Part shown: positions 8,338 through 17,539 of the stretch, one piece after another
Layout of the letters: each line of letters starts with the position of its first letter
Position numbering within the stretch: the first letter of the stretch is position 1
Source of the DNA: Halobaculum roseum
GTDB taxonomy: Archaea > Halobacteriota > Halobacteria > Halobacteriales > Haloferacaceae
Length of the DNA: 64,000 bases
NCBI RefSeq assembly: GCF_019880245.1
Contig: NZ_CP082286.1
Coordinates: 2,560,521-2,624,520, forward strand
Direction of reading: 5' to 3'
Position numbers and translations under genes: made by a program
The notes under the pieces: model-generated
Database searches by the model: none
Told to the model about the DNA's origin: nothing
Seen by the model: the letters and a program-made list of their open reading frames with translations, nothing else

Positions 8338-9684
8338 TCAGACGAGGCTGGCGCCGTCGAAGTCGGCGCGGGCGTAGTCCACGTCCATCAGGTCGAGGAT
8401 AGTCGGCGCGATGTCGAGCAGGTCGGCGTCGGCGATCGTCGCGTCGGGGTCGTCGACGAACAGGGTCGCGTTCTCGAAGCTGTGCATCCCGTTTCGCGGC
8501 CCCGTCGAGAACACGCCGTCGTCGTGGGGCTTGAACTTCGCCTTCAGGTCGAAGCCGTGGTTCGGGATGATCGTCAGGTCCGGCGCGATGTCGTCGTGGT
8601 CGCCCCTGAACGCCTCCTCCTTCTCGACGACGCGCTTGGCGACGGGGGTGCCGTCGGGACCCTCGAGGGCCTCGATGTCCGCTTTCAGCTCGTCGCGGAC
8701 CTCCTCGTAGTCCTCCCGGGGCACCGACCCGCGGGGCTCGCGGCCCTCCAGGTTGAGGTACAGGCGGCCGGGGATGAGCGAGTACGCGCGCGCGTCGTCG
8801 GCGATGTCGCCCAGCTCCTCGTGGTCGTCGTCCTCGAACTCGAGCCACCCCTCGTTCTGGAGCCACCGGTTGATCTCCACCTCGTAGTCCTGCACGGTGA
8901 AGCCGTGGTCGGAGGCGACGACGAGCGTCACGTCCTCCGGGAGCATCTCGCGGATCTGCCCGACGTAGTCGTCGACCTTCTCGTAGAACTCCATGAACTC
9001 CTCGTAGTACTCGCCGTCGCGGGCGTAGTCCTCGAACAGGAAGTGGTTCACCCGGTCGGTCGTCATGAACACGCCGAAGAACAGGTCCCAGTCGTCCTGC
9101 TCGATGTAGTGGGTGAACGCCTCGAAGCGCTTGTCGAGGGTCTCGTGGGAGACCTCGAGGAACTCGCTCTTGTCGTCGTTGTGCCCGAGTTTCGCGTTCG
9201 TGTCGATCCGGTAGTCTATCGACTCGAGGTACTCCCGGAGGTCGTCGGGGTAGGCCGCCTTGTCGACGCCCGGCGAGAGGAACCCCGAGACCATCCGCTG
9301 GACGTTGCGCTGGGGCGGGAACGTCACCGGGACGTTCAGCACGCTCGCGTCGCGGCCGTCCTCGGCGATCCGGTCCCAGATGCGCGTCGCCTGCACGTCC
9401 CGACCCATCGGGACGTACGTGTCGTAGCTCCCGACCTCGCGGTCCTGGAAGCCGTACACGCCCGTCTCACCCGGGTTGACGCCGGTCGTGAGCGCCGGCC
9501 AGCACGCCGACGACTCCGGCGGAACGATGGAGTCGATGGCGGCGGACGAGCCCTCGTCGGCGAGCGCGGCGAAGTTCGGGAACCGGTCGGGGTGTTCCGC
9601 CAGCAGCGAGTTGGGCACCCCGTCGATACCGATGAACGCGACTCGGGGATCGTCGTCCCCGCGGAGCCGGTCGAATAGTCCCAT
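8338..9684 (-). CDS. Alkaline phosphatase superfamily (type I phosphodiesterase/nucleotide pyrophosphatase-like) enzyme
   Basis: A 448-residue protein. Metal-site motifs of the superfamily are visible: FIGIDGV near the N-terminus (first metal Asp), PPESSACWPALTTG (the nucleophile Ser region), TTDRVNHF (Asp and His), ASDHGF (Asp and His), and a late GMHS (His). No signal peptide or membrane segment is present, so it probably acts in the cytoplasm. Haloarchaeal relatives are annotated only as alkaline phosphatase family or nucleotide pyrophosphatase; the substrate is unknown. It is convergent with the reductase gene, and the start at 9684 leads straight into the GIDG motif. Confidence 0.82.
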   Translation of the reverse strand: MGLFDRLRGDDDPRVAFIGIDGVPNSLLAEHPDRFPNFAALADEGSSAAIDSIVPPESSACWPALTTGVNPGETGVYGFQDREVGSYDTYVPMGRDVQATRIWDRIAEDGRDASVLNVPVTFPPQRNVQRMVSGFLSPGVDKAAYPDDLREYLESIDYRIDTNAKLGHNDDKSEFLEVSHETLDKRFEAFTHYIEQDDWDLFFGVFMTTDRVNHFLFEDYARDGEYYEEFMEFYEKVDDYVGQIREMLPEDVTLVVASDHGFTVQDYEVEINRWLQNEGWLEFEDDDHEELGDIADDARAYSLIPGRLYLNLEGREPRGSVPREDYEEVRDELKADIEALEGPDGTPVAKRVVEKEEAFRGDHDDIAPDLTIIPNHGFDLKAKFKPHDDGVFSTGPRNGMHSFENATLFVDDPDATIADADLLDIAPTILDLMDVDYARADFDGASLV

Positions 9685-9886
9685 AGGGGGCTCATCTGCG
9701 GGGGCGCGTAAAGTAATTCAGGTTCTGTCGGTCGGTGCCGACGCTCGCGGACGCCGGCGATTCTCGCCGGCGGGGGCGCGGCGGTGTCGCACCGAACGCC
9801 GCACGCGGTCGACCGTCGCGACCGCGGGCGATCACAGGCGACCGCCCCCGGAACGGTTTTGCACCCGCCACCCGCAGTCGTCGGTG

Positions 9887-11224
9887 ATGCCGGACGATTC
9901 CGGGGCGGGGACCGGCGCGCAGACCGACGCGGACCCCGAACCGGACCCCCTCGACTCCTTCCGGCAGTTCGCCGCGCTCCCGGGCGACGTGTTCGTGCTC
10001 TCGCTTGCGATGTTCGCGTTCAGCCTCGGCTTTCAGGCGACCGGGCGGTACCTGCCGCAGTATCTCGCGGTGCTCGGCGCCTCCAGCCTCGCGCTCGGCG
10101 CCTACGGCTCGGTCGGCAACCTCGTCTCCGCGGTGTTCCCGTACCCGGGGGGCGCGCTGTCGGACCGGCTCGGCTCGCGCACGTCGCTCACGCTGTTCGG
10201 CCTCGCGTCGACGCTCGGCTTCCTCGTGTGGTGGGCGGCCGACCCGTTCCGGACGGTGCCAGTCGGCCCGACGAACCTCGCGGTCGTCATGATCTTCCTC
10301 GGGCTGTTCCTCTCGCAGGCGTGGAAGTCGTTCGGGCTCGGCGCGACGTTCGCGGTGGTGAAGCAGTCGGTGCCGCCCGACCGGCTCGCCTCCGGGTTCG
10401 CCGCCACGGAGACGTTTCGACGGACGGCGTTCCTGCTGGGGCCGCTGCTCGTCGCCGGCGTGCTCTCCGTGTACGCGTTCACCGAGGGATTCCGCCTCGT
10501 CTTGCTGGGCGCGGCCGTCGTCGGGGCGGTCGCGACGGTCGCCCAGTTCGTCCTCTACGACGCCTCGAACGACTCGATCGGGAAGTCGTTCGCGGGCGTC
10601 GGCATGGTCCTCGAGGACCTGCGGTCGCTGCCGGACACGCTCGGCCCGCTGCTCGTCGGCGACACGTTGGTGCGGTTCGCCAACGGGATGGTGTACGTGT
10701 TCTTCGTGCGCGTCGTCGTCGACGTGCTGGCGGTCGGCGCGACGCTCCCGGTCGTGGGGGAGCTCTCCCCGGAGGCGTACTTCGGCGTCCTGCTGGGGAT
10801 CGAGATGGCGGTCGCCCTGCTCACGATGGTGCCGGTCGCACGCCTCGCGCGGTCGGTCGGCCTCAAGCCCGTGGTCGCGCTCGGGTTCGCCGTCTACGCC
10901 GTGTTCCCCGCGATGTTGATCTTCGCGCCGCCGGACGCGACGCTGCTGGCGGTGCTGTTCGCGTTCTCTGGGCTCCGGTTCGCGGGCCTGCCCGCCCACA
11001 AGGCGCTCATCGTCGGGCCGGCCGAGGCCGACGCCGGCGGGCGCGTGACGGGCACGTACTACCTCGTCCGCAACGTGATCACCATCCCGAGCGCCCTCGT
11101 CGGCGGCTGGATCTACGGCCGGTCGCCGGAGGTCGCGTTCGCCCTCGCGACAGTCGTCGGCCTCGTCGGCGTCGCGTACTTCCTCCTGCAGGGCCGCGAG
11201 TTCGAGGCGTACGCGAGCGCCTGA
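9887..11224 (+). CDS. Major facilitator superfamily transporter
   Basis: A 445-residue polytopic membrane protein with about 12 hydrophobic segments after an acidic N-terminal tail. The loop between TM2 and TM3 contains the MFS signature variant GALSDRLGSRTSL. The start at ATG 9887 was preferred over the far upstream frame start at 9476, which would add 137 residues antisense to the phosphatase gene. The substrate cannot be inferred from the sequence. The next gene converges with it. Confidence 0.85.
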   Translation: MPDDSGAGTGAQTDADPEPDPLDSFRQFAALPGDVFVLSLAMFAFSLGFQATGRYLPQYLAVLGASSLALGAYGSVGNLVSAVFPYPGGALSDRLGSRTSLTLFGLASTLGFLVWWAADPFRTVPVGPTNLAVVMIFLGLFLSQAWKSFGLGATFAVVKQSVPPDRLASGFAATETFRRTAFLLGPLLVAGVLSVYAFTEGFRLVLLGAAVVGAVATVAQFVLYDASNDSIGKSFAGVGMVLEDLRSLPDTLGPLLVGDTLVRFANGMVYVFFVRVVVDVLAVGATLPVVGELSPEAYFGVLLGIEMAVALLTMVPVARLARSVGLKPVVALGFAVYAVFPAMLIFAPPDATLLAVLFAFSGLRFAGLPAHKALIVGPAEADAGGRVTGTYYLVRNVITIPSALVGGWIYGRSPEVAFALATVVGLVGVAYFLLQGREFEAYASA

Positions 11225-11239
11225 CCCGGCTACGGGGTT

Positions 11240-11704
11240 CTACGGCAGTCCGCTCGGTTCGCTTCCGTCGGTCGCCGCCGCGTGCGACACGCGCTCGACG
11301 AGCGCGTCCAGCGCGTCGAGGCCCCGGCGCTTCGAGATGGCCCCGTCGACCCCGGCAGCCCGGTCGGGGTCGTCGAGGGCGCCCGAGAGCGCGACGACCG
11401 GAACGCCCGCGTCGACGCGGCGGACCCCCGTCGCGACCTCGGCGGCGTCGGTCAGGGGCGGCCGGTGGTCGGTAACGACACAGTCGACGCCCGACCGGAC
11501 GGCCGCGACCGCGTCCGCGACGCCGTCCGCGTGCACGAGTTCGATCCCGGGGAAGCACCGTCGGAGATAGGCGTCCGTCAGCGCCGCGAACTCCGCGTCG
11601 GATTCGACGTGGACGACCCGGAGCGACTCCGCCGTCCCGTCGTCGCCACGGCTCTCGGCGCCCCGGTCCGCCGTCCCCGTTCGGATCGAGTCGTCCGTCG
11701 ACAT
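11240..11704 (-). CDS. Stand-alone response-regulator receiver domain
   Basis: A 154-residue protein that is only a CheY-like receiver after about 28 disordered residues. The phospho-acceptor is D79 (DCVVTDH), the switch Ser is S107 (ALSG) and the conserved Lys is K125 (AISKR). The N-terminal acidic pair is altered to VESD (E34, D36). No output domain and no adjacent histidine kinase are present, so the partner is elsewhere. Start ATG 11704 is supported by a TATA-like GTTAAGTA (minus strand, 11734-11741). In-frame ATGs at 11728 and 11743 are possible but too close to that box. Confidence 0.75.
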   Translation of the reverse strand: MSTDDSIRTGTADRGAESRGDDGTAESLRVVHVESDAEFAALTDAYLRRCFPGIELVHADGVADAVAAVRSGVDCVVTDHRPPLTDAAEVATGVRRVDAGVPVVALSGALDDPDRAAGVDGAISKRRGLDALDALVERVSHAAATDGSEPSGLP

Positions 11705-11841
11705 CCTTGGGACGCGCTCCAATGTCATGCTACTACTTAACATGATCGACGCCGTCAACCGCTGCGGGAACGGGCGTGGCGACCGCCGGTGCCGGCGCCG
11801 TGGGGCGATGGGGATTTGAGGCGGGGGCCCCAACTCGGGTC

Positions 11842-12180
11842 GTGAGCGAGGAGTCACGTGAGACCGGCGACGAGTCCGTCCCCGCCGAGTCGCGCCCGGA
11901 CCGTCCCCCGATCGCCGGGCTGGTGGAGACGCTGTCGGTGAAGCGAAACGTGACCGTCGGGGCGGCCGTCGGCGTCGCGCTCGCGGTCGCCGTGTACGCG
12001 GTGCGTGCGCTCGAACTGCTCGGCCCGGTCGGCGGCACCCGCGAGTATCCCGTGTTGGGCCCGGACGGCTACTTCCTGCTGCTCGCGTTCGTGCTCGCGT
12101 CGTCGACGACGCTGCTCGTCGCGTCGGTGCTGACCGTCGTCTCCGCGGTTCGCGCGCTTCGCGAACCCGACACCTCCTGA
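11842..12180 (+). CDS. Small two-TM membrane protein of unknown function
   Basis: A 112-residue protein beginning at GTG 11842 (VSEESRETGD). About 35 acidic, charged residues are followed by two hydrophobic segments (about 36-58 and 78-102) joined by a short loop containing GGTREYPVLGPDGYF. This looks like a haloarchaea-restricted family; no catalytic motif is seen. It is transcribed in the same direction as the next small membrane gene and could be co-transcribed with it. Confidence 0.6.
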   Translation: MSEESRETGDESVPAESRPDRPPIAGLVETLSVKRNVTVGAAVGVALAVAVYAVRALELLGPVGGTREYPVLGPDGYFLLLAFVLASSTTLLVASVLTVVSAVRALREPDTS

Positions 12181-12255
12181 GGGATGCGACGCCCCGAGGG
12201 GCGCGTCGCCGCGGCGGCGGAACGATAAGGTCTATGCGGTGAGTGATCGATCCGC

Positions 12256-12591
12256 ATGGCCGCGAGCACGGCCGAGGCCGCCGTCCGGCTCCTCCTCACG
12301 GGGGTGTTGTGTCTCGTCCCGACGGTCGCGTACCTCGGGTTGCTTCGGCTCCTCGACCGGCTCCGAAGCGACGTGCTCGTCGAGCACACGATGCGGATGG
12401 CCGCCGTGGAGGAAACTTCGGAGGCGTCCGGAGACGACTGGGAGGACCCGGGGCGGGCCCGTCGACTCGTCCTGTGTTCCGACTGCGCGACGCTGCGCTC
12501 GCCCCGTCCCGGGCGGTGTCCGACGTGCGGGGCGTCGCTCGAGGAGGTCGCCGATCGCCCGGCTCTCGACCGCAGCCCGCGGGGTTCGTGA
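12256..12591 (+). CDS. Small membrane protein with C-terminal zinc ribbon
   Basis: A 111-residue protein with one hydrophobic helix near the N-terminus (about residues 8-32), a charged linker, then CSDCATLRSPRPGRCPTCG, a two-CxxC zinc ribbon. The layout suggests a membrane-tethered protein- or nucleic-acid-binding ribbon facing the cytoplasm. Function unknown. It converges with the PhoU/RCK gene 8 bases downstream. Confidence 0.62.
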   Translation: MAASTAEAAVRLLLTGVLCLVPTVAYLGLLRLLDRLRSDVLVEHTMRMAAVEETSEASGDDWEDPGRARRLVLCSDCATLRSPRPGRCPTCGASLEEVADRPALDRSPRGS

Positions 12592-12599
12592 GCGCGGCG

Positions 12600-13925
12600 T
12601 CAGTCCACGTCGAACTCCTCGGGTGACCCGGCCATCGCTGTGAACCGCTCGGCGCCCGCGCGGGTCCCCTTCGCGATGAGCACGTCGCCGGCGCGCAGTC
12701 GCGTCTCGGCCCCCGGCGAGACGATCCACTCGCCGTTCCCGTCCTCCTCGTCGTCCGATCCGTCGGCCGCGTCGCCGTTCGCTCGGCCGTTCACGTCGCC
12801 GTCGGCGGGCTCGTCGCCGTCGCTCCCGTCCCGGCGACCGCGGCGGACGGCGATGACGCGCATGCCCGTCGCGGTCTTCACCTCGCGGTCGCCCAGCGTC
12901 GAGCCCGCGAGTTCCGATCCCGCGGCGACGACCGCGCGGACGATCACCTCGTCGGACTCCTCGACGGCCTCCGCGATGACCGGGTGGGCGTCCAGCCCGC
13001 GGAGGACGCCCTCGCTGATCTCGACGGCGGCGTCGCTGATCTCCTCGGTCGCGACCGCGAGGTGGACGAGCCCGCGGAGGCTGACCGGGTCGTCGACGCG
13101 CGCGGCCGCCCGGAGCGTCCACGCCTCGAAGCGCGACTTCAGCGCGTCGACCTCCGCCTCCAGCTCGGCGACCTCCTCGGCGACGCCGCGACTGTCGAAC
13201 AGCACCGCGCCGTACGCCAGGTCGACGGCGAGCTCGCTCATGTTCTTCATCAGGACGATAGAATCGACGGCGCGCTCGAGGTCCTCGACGGCGGGGTCCG
13301 GCGACTCCGGCGACTCGTACGCGTCGCCGGAGGCCGCCTCGTACACCTCCCGCAGCCCCTCCTCGAACCCGCGGAGGATCAGCGTGTCGCCCGCGCGCAG
13401 CTCCGTCTCGCGGTCGGGGTTCGTGATCCAGCGGGCCTTCCCGGTGGCCTGATCGCGGCGGACGGCGATGACGCGCACGCCCGTCTCGGTCTCCATGTTG
13501 ATGCCGGCGAGGGTCCGACCGACGTACGGCGAGTCGTCGGCGACGGGGACGCGAACGAGCGTCTCGACGGCCTCCGGCAGCGCCGCGCGCATCGCCTCGG
13601 GGAGCCCGACGTCCTCGAGGACGACCTTCGCGATGTCGCCGGCGGCGTCGCTGATCTTCTCGGCGGCGCCGACGACGCCCAACACGGGCGCCAGGTCCTC
13701 CACGTCCTCCGGCGAGCGCGCGGCCATCATCACGCTCATGCGCGCCTGCAACTGGAGCACGTCCATCCGGGATTCCAGCGCCAGCACCTCCGCCGCCAGG
13801 TCGGGGCTCCCGTGGAGCACCGCCGAGTACGACAGGTCGATGAGCAGCTCCGCGGTGTCCTTCATCTCGGCCAACACGGCCTTCACGCTCACCGGCTCGT
13901 ACTCGACGGGCTCGTCTCGATGCAT
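12600..13925 (-). CDS. Double PhoU / RCK-C (TrkA-C) domain protein
   Basis: A 441-residue protein built as two copies of one module. Each copy has an alpha-helical PhoU-like segment (about 10-105 and 215-310) followed by a TrkA-C/RCK-C-like beta domain ending in an 'RAGDTLILRGFEEG' or 'RAGDVLIAKGTRAG' strand. The second RCK-C copy is interrupted by a Gly/Asp-rich insert (about 370-405). There is no transmembrane channel domain. Haloarchaeal relatives are annotated as potassium channel family or TrkA-C proteins. A role as a soluble gating or ligand-sensing subunit of an ion transporter is inferred. Confidence 0.75.
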   Translation of the reverse strand: MHRDEPVEYEPVSVKAVLAEMKDTAELLIDLSYSAVLHGSPDLAAEVLALESRMDVLQLQARMSVMMAARSPEDVEDLAPVLGVVGAAEKISDAAGDIAKVVLEDVGLPEAMRAALPEAVETLVRVPVADDSPYVGRTLAGINMETETGVRVIAVRRDQATGKARWITNPDRETELRAGDTLILRGFEEGLREVYEAASGDAYESPESPDPAVEDLERAVDSIVLMKNMSELAVDLAYGAVLFDSRGVAEEVAELEAEVDALKSRFEAWTLRAAARVDDPVSLRGLVHLAVATEEISDAAVEISEGVLRGLDAHPVIAEAVEESDEVIVRAVVAAGSELAGSTLGDREVKTATGMRVIAVRRGRRDGSDGDEPADGDVNGRANGDAADGSDDEEDGNGEWIVSPGAETRLRAGDVLIAKGTRAGAERFTAMAGSPEEFDVD

Positions 13926-13973
13926 CCGATAGTGGAGCGGTTCGACGGGCCGGCGGAAAAGGGTTGCTCGGGG

Positions 13974-14441
13974 TTACTCCCGGTCGGCCTCCCGGAACAG
14001 CCGGTAGGAGGTGCGACCGACGGCCACGTCCTTCTGCTCGCCGTCCGGGGCGACGCTGGAGACGAGCGTATCGGTGAACCCCATCGAGCCGCCGGCGCGC
14101 AACACCTCCGCCTCGACGCGGAGGTCGTTGGTCGCGGGACGGAGGTACGTGACGTTGAGGTCGGTCGTCGCCAGCGACCCCGTCGTCGGCTCGTCGAACG
14201 TCGACCGCAGGGCGAACCCGGAGGCGGTGTCCACCAGCGTCGCCGCGATCCCCCCGTGGATCGAGCCCACCGGCGATCCGGGGTTGACGAGCTTCTCGTC
14301 GTACGGAACCGACATGACGATGCGGCCGCGGTCCAGCTCCTCGACGGTCAGGTCGAGCCACGAGAGGAAGCCGTGGCTCTCGATGAACGCTTGCAAGAGG
14401 TCGACGTGGTCGTCGTCGATGTGTGCGGGGTCGTCGCTCAT
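13974..14441 (-). CDS. PaaI-type hotdog thioesterase
   Basis: A 155-residue hotdog-fold protein. The conserved SIHGGIAATLVDTASG segment holds H62-G63-G64 and D71, the pattern of PaaI/YdiI-type acyl-CoA thioesterases. Start ATG 14441 (MSDDPAHIDD) was chosen over an upstream start adding ten Arg/Cys-rich residues. Hydrolysis of an acyl-CoA or aryl-CoA is inferred; the substrate is unknown. Confidence 0.83.
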   Translation of the reverse strand: MSDDPAHIDDDHVDLLQAFIESHGFLSWLDLTVEELDRGRIVMSVPYDEKLVNPGSPVGSIHGGIAATLVDTASGFALRSTFDEPTTGSLATTDLNVTYLRPATNDLRVEAEVLRAGGSMGFTDTLVSSVAPDGEQKDVAVGRTSYRLFREADRE

Positions 14442-14512
14442 GTGCCGAGTGGCGCCGGCGCGGCACTTCACCGTTCGGTTCGGAGGCTACGGAACGGAAC
14501 CGGCCGCCGGGG

Positions 14513-15154
14513 TCAGTCCTCGGATCCCGCCTCGACGACGTCGCGCAGGCTGGTCTCGCCCGGCGAGCCGTCCTTCCCCTCGCCGAAGCCGGCCGAGAGG
14601 ATGCGCGTGAGCGCCTCCTCGACCTTCTCGTCGGTCTCGGTGAGGTCCTCGGATTCGATCTCCATGACGAACCCGGTCGTGATGTTCGGCGCCGTCGGCA
14701 TGAACACGACCTCGCGGCCGTCGTCGGTCGTCTTGCCGGTCTTGAACGCGGTCATGCGCATCCCGTTCCACGGCTCGATCTTCACCGGCGTCTGGAGGTC
14801 CTCGGTCCCCGTGAGCGCGGTCTCGACGGCCAGCTTCGAGGCGTTGTAGATGACCCGCAGCCCCGGCACGCGATTGATCGCGCCGTCGAGGACCCCTTCC
14901 GCGAGCCTGCCGGCGGTCGTCCGCATGAGGTATCCCGCCGAGAACACCAGCAGAATGAACACCACGAGCGCGGTGATCACCTCGGCGAACTCGTACAGCG
15001 GGAGGTAGTCCGGGTTCGGGTTCTCCGGGGTTATCGTGGGGACGAACGGGAGCGTCGACAGGAGGTTGTACAGCCAGTTCGCGACGAAGAGGATGACGAG
15101 AAGCGGCGTGACCACGACCAGCCCGCTCGCGAAATCGCGCTTCCACGTGGACAT
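14513..15154 (-). CDS. DUF502 family membrane protein
   Basis: A 213-residue protein with two N-terminal membrane helices (about 8-33 and 58-80) and a soluble C-terminal domain. It has the DUF502 pattern: GLVVVTPLLVILFVANWL, then the RVPGLRVIYNASKL segment, then a beta-rich domain with VVFMPTAPNITTGFV. The family is widespread in bacteria and archaea; its molecular role is not established. The acidic C-terminus is typical of halophiles. Confidence 0.82.
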   Translation of the reverse strand: MSTWKRDFASGLVVVTPLLVILFVANWLYNLLSTLPFVPTITPENPNPDYLPLYEFAEVITALVVFILLVFSAGYLMRTTAGRLAEGVLDGAINRVPGLRVIYNASKLAVETALTGTEDLQTPVKIEPWNGMRMTAFKTGKTTDDGREVVFMPTAPNITTGFVMEIESEDLTETDEKVEEALTRILSAGFGEGKDGSPGETSLRDVVEAGSED

Positions 15155-15268
15155 TCGGAGTTCACACGTTCATCGGGGACGAGGGCATATCAGCCCTTCT
15201 ACACGGGGCTCGCCACCGCACCGCGGTCGACGTGCCCGACGACGGGGGTGTTCGAGGCGCTCGGGCCG

Positions 15269-16108
15269 TCAGACGCCGACGACCGCCCGGAGGGCGAACA
15301 GGGCGTTCTCCTTGCGCTCGCGAACGCGTCGGTAGAAGTACGACATCCACTTGTCGCCGTAGGGGGCGTACTGCCACGTCTCGACCCCCTCCTCCGCCAG
15401 CCGGCGCTGTTCGTCCTCGCGGACGCCCATGAGCATCTGCACCTCGTAGTCGGCGCCGTACTCGGCGGACAGTTCGGCCGCCAGTGAGACCATCTTCGGG
15501 TCGTGGCTGCCGACGGCGATGCCCCCCTCGCGCTCCTTGAACAGGAACTCCAGGTCCTCGCGGTAGGCCTCGTTCACGTCGGCCTTGTCGGTGTAGGCGA
15601 TCGACTCGGGCTCGTCGTACGCGCCCTTCACGAGCCGGATCTTCCCCGGAACGTCCGCCAGCCGGTCGAGGTCCTCGCGGGTGCGACGGAGGTTCGCCTG
15701 CACGCACTGTCCGACGCCGCCGTCGAACTCGCGGGTCAGCTCCTCGAAGGCGTCGAGCGTCGCGTCGGTCGTGTCGGCGTCCTCCATGTCACACCAGACG
15801 AACACGCCGTGTTCGTCGCCGGCCTCGACGACCCGGCGGAGGTTCTCGCGGAACACGTCGTCGCCGATGTCGATCCCGAGCTGGGAGGGCTTCACCGAGA
15901 CGCAGGCGTCCAGATCCGTACCGCCGATATCGCGGATCAGGGAGACGTACGCCTCGGCGTCGGCGGCGGCGGCCGAGCGCTCGCGGTAGTGCTCGCCGAG
16001 GAGGTTGAGGATCACCTTCACGCCGTCCTCGTTGGCGCGGCGAACGTGGTCGAACGCCGCGGCCGGCGTCTCGCCCGCGACGAAGCGGCTGGCGATGGGC
16101 GGGATCAT
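15269..16108 (-). CDS. Proline dehydrogenase
   Basis: A 279-residue (beta/alpha)8 protein of the monofunctional proline dehydrogenase family. Recognisable blocks are VSVKPSQLGID, CDMEDADTTDATLD, QANLRRTREDL, RLVKGAYDEP and the C-terminal YGDKWMSYFYRR with the substrate-binding Arg pair. It oxidises proline to pyrroline-5-carboxylate with FAD, passing electrons to quinone. The P5C dehydrogenase is not adjacent. Start ATG 16108 leads into MIPPIASRFVAG; longer frames upstream are Arg-rich shadow sequence. Confidence 0.85.
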   Translation of the reverse strand: MIPPIASRFVAGETPAAAFDHVRRANEDGVKVILNLLGEHYRERSAAAADAEAYVSLIRDIGGTDLDACVSVKPSQLGIDIGDDVFRENLRRVVEAGDEHGVFVWCDMEDADTTDATLDAFEELTREFDGGVGQCVQANLRRTREDLDRLADVPGKIRLVKGAYDEPESIAYTDKADVNEAYREDLEFLFKEREGGIAVGSHDPKMVSLAAELSAEYGADYEVQMLMGVREDEQRRLAEEGVETWQYAPYGDKWMSYFYRRVRERKENALFALRAVVGV

Positions 16109-16286
16109 GTCGGTGGCAACGCTTGCCGGTCGCGTGTCTTGAGTTCCGCGGATCCGCGCCGAGCGCCGGCGCCGCCGTCGGCGTCGACCGCCGCGCGGGT
16201 CGACGGTGCGGACCCACGGCGTTCGCCACACGCAGGCGCCCCGGAACCCCGCCCACTTAACACCGAACGCGAACCAGCCTCCGACG

Positions 16287-16835
16287 ATGGCCGGACTCGT
16301 CGAACTCGTCGCGGGCGCGCTGTGGGCGATGTTGCCGGCGTACGTTCCGAACAACGCCGCCGTGCTCGCGGGCGGGGGCGCGGCGATCGACGGCGGCCGG
16401 ACGTGGGGCGGCCGCCGCGTGCTCGGCGACGGGAAGACGTGGCGCGGCACCGCCGTCGGCACGCTCGCGGGCATCGCGCTCGCGGTCGCACTCAACGCGG
16501 TCGCGGACCCCGTCGGCGCCGCCGTCGGCGTCGACCTCCCGACGTTCCCGCCGCTGGCGGCGCTCGGGCTCGCGCTGGGCGCGATGCTCGGCGACATCGG
16601 CGCCTCGTTCGTCAAACGCAGGTCGGGTCGCGAGCGGGGCGCCTCCTTCCCCGGGCTCGACCAGCTCGACTTCGTCGTCGGCGCGCTCGTGCTCGCGCTG
16701 GCGCTGGCGCCCGCGTGGACGCTCGCGACGTTCACGCTCGAACGCCTCGCCGTCGTGCTCGTCGCGACGCCGCTGTTGCACGTCGCGACGAACGTCATTG
16801 CCTACCTGATCGGGGTCAAGAACGAGCCGTGGTAG
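16287..16835 (+). CDS. carS: CDP-archaeol synthase
   Basis: A 182-residue membrane protein of the CarS/DUF46 family. The hallmark LGDGKTWRG is at 46-54. The second signature, [11 protein letters not shown]...GRERG followed by FPGLDQLDF, covers about 102-129. Four to five hydrophobic segments are visible. It transfers CMP from CTP to 2,3-di-O-geranylgeranylglyceryl phosphate, an early step of archaeal polar lipid synthesis in the membrane. The start was chosen at ATG 16287 because upstream codons (from 16206) are not membrane-protein-like. Confidence 0.92.
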   Translation: MAGLVELVAGALWAMLPAYVPNNAAVLAGGGAAIDGGRTWGGRRVLGDGKTWRGTAVGTLAGIALAVALNAVADPVGAAVGVDLPTFPPLAALGLALGAMLGDIGASFVKRRSGRERGASFPGLDQLDFVVGALVLALALAPAWTLATFTLERLAVVLVATPLLHVATNVIAYLIGVKNEPW

Positions 16836-16931
16836 AGCCCCTGTAGTCGACGCGAGGACGACGCCCGCCCCGAATTCACTCGTGAGAATCGGGCCGGTGC
16901 GGTTTTGAGGGCTCCCCGCGGCAGCTCGGAC

Positions 16932-17444
16932 GTGAGCGACTCGGACGTCTCGGAGTCCAGCGACCCCCCGGAGGGAGTCGAGGAGGAGGGCGAGCTGTCG
17001 CCACGCGAGCACGTCCGGGTCATGTTTCCGAGCATCGCGCTGGCGTTCATGCTGCTTGCGGCCGCCAGCGTCGCGGGGATCGGCGGCGTCGTCGCGACGG
17101 GCCTCGGCGGCGAGCCGATCGACCGACCCGAGGGCTTCTCCTTCTCCGTCGCCGGCGAGGGTGACGACACGGCTATCGTGGTCACGCATCCCGACGGAAC
17201 CGTCCCCTCCGAGGAGCGTGTCGTCGTCGTCGACGAGGCGGGCACGAAGGTCCCGTGGACCGACCTCCGGACCGACACGGGCGAGGCGGAGATCACCGGC
17301 CGTAGCGCGCTCGCGTGTCCGACCCAGGGGGCGACGTACCGCGTCGTCTTCGAGGGTCGCGCGGCCGACCACACCGTCGGCGCCTACGAGGTCGACGCGC
17401 CCATCCCCGCGAGCGTCGTCGAGCGGTGCGAGGCGGCGAACTGA
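16932..17444 (+). CDS. Single-TM exported-domain protein of unknown function
   Basis: A 170-residue protein starting at GTG 16932 ([10 protein letters not shown]). A 30-residue acidic N-terminus precedes one long hydrophobic helix ([18 protein letters not shown] region) and a soluble beta-rich domain with two cysteines (ALACPTQG and VERCEAAN) that could form a disulfide outside the cell. The overall look recalls archaeal pilin-like DUFs, but the RGxSP-type processing site is missing. No function is assigned. Confidence 0.6.
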   Translation: MSDSDVSESSDPPEGVEEEGELSPREHVRVMFPSIALAFMLLAAASVAGIGGVVATGLGGEPIDRPEGFSFSVAGEGDDTAIVVTHPDGTVPSEERVVVVDEAGTKVPWTDLRTDTGEAEITGRSALACPTQGATYRVVFEGRAADHTVGAYEVDAPIPASVVERCEAAN

Positions 17445-17539
17445 CCGGACGATCCGGCGGGTCACGTTCTCGCTACGACGAGCCCCGGCGGCGGTCGCGG
17501 ACCGATAGCCTTTCGCGGCACCGTGCGCCTCCCTCGGGT

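Noticed and set aside
9692-10999. 435-codon frame antisense to the MFS gene
   Set aside because: Highly charged Arg/Glu/His shadow sequence; the plus strand has 12 membrane helices.
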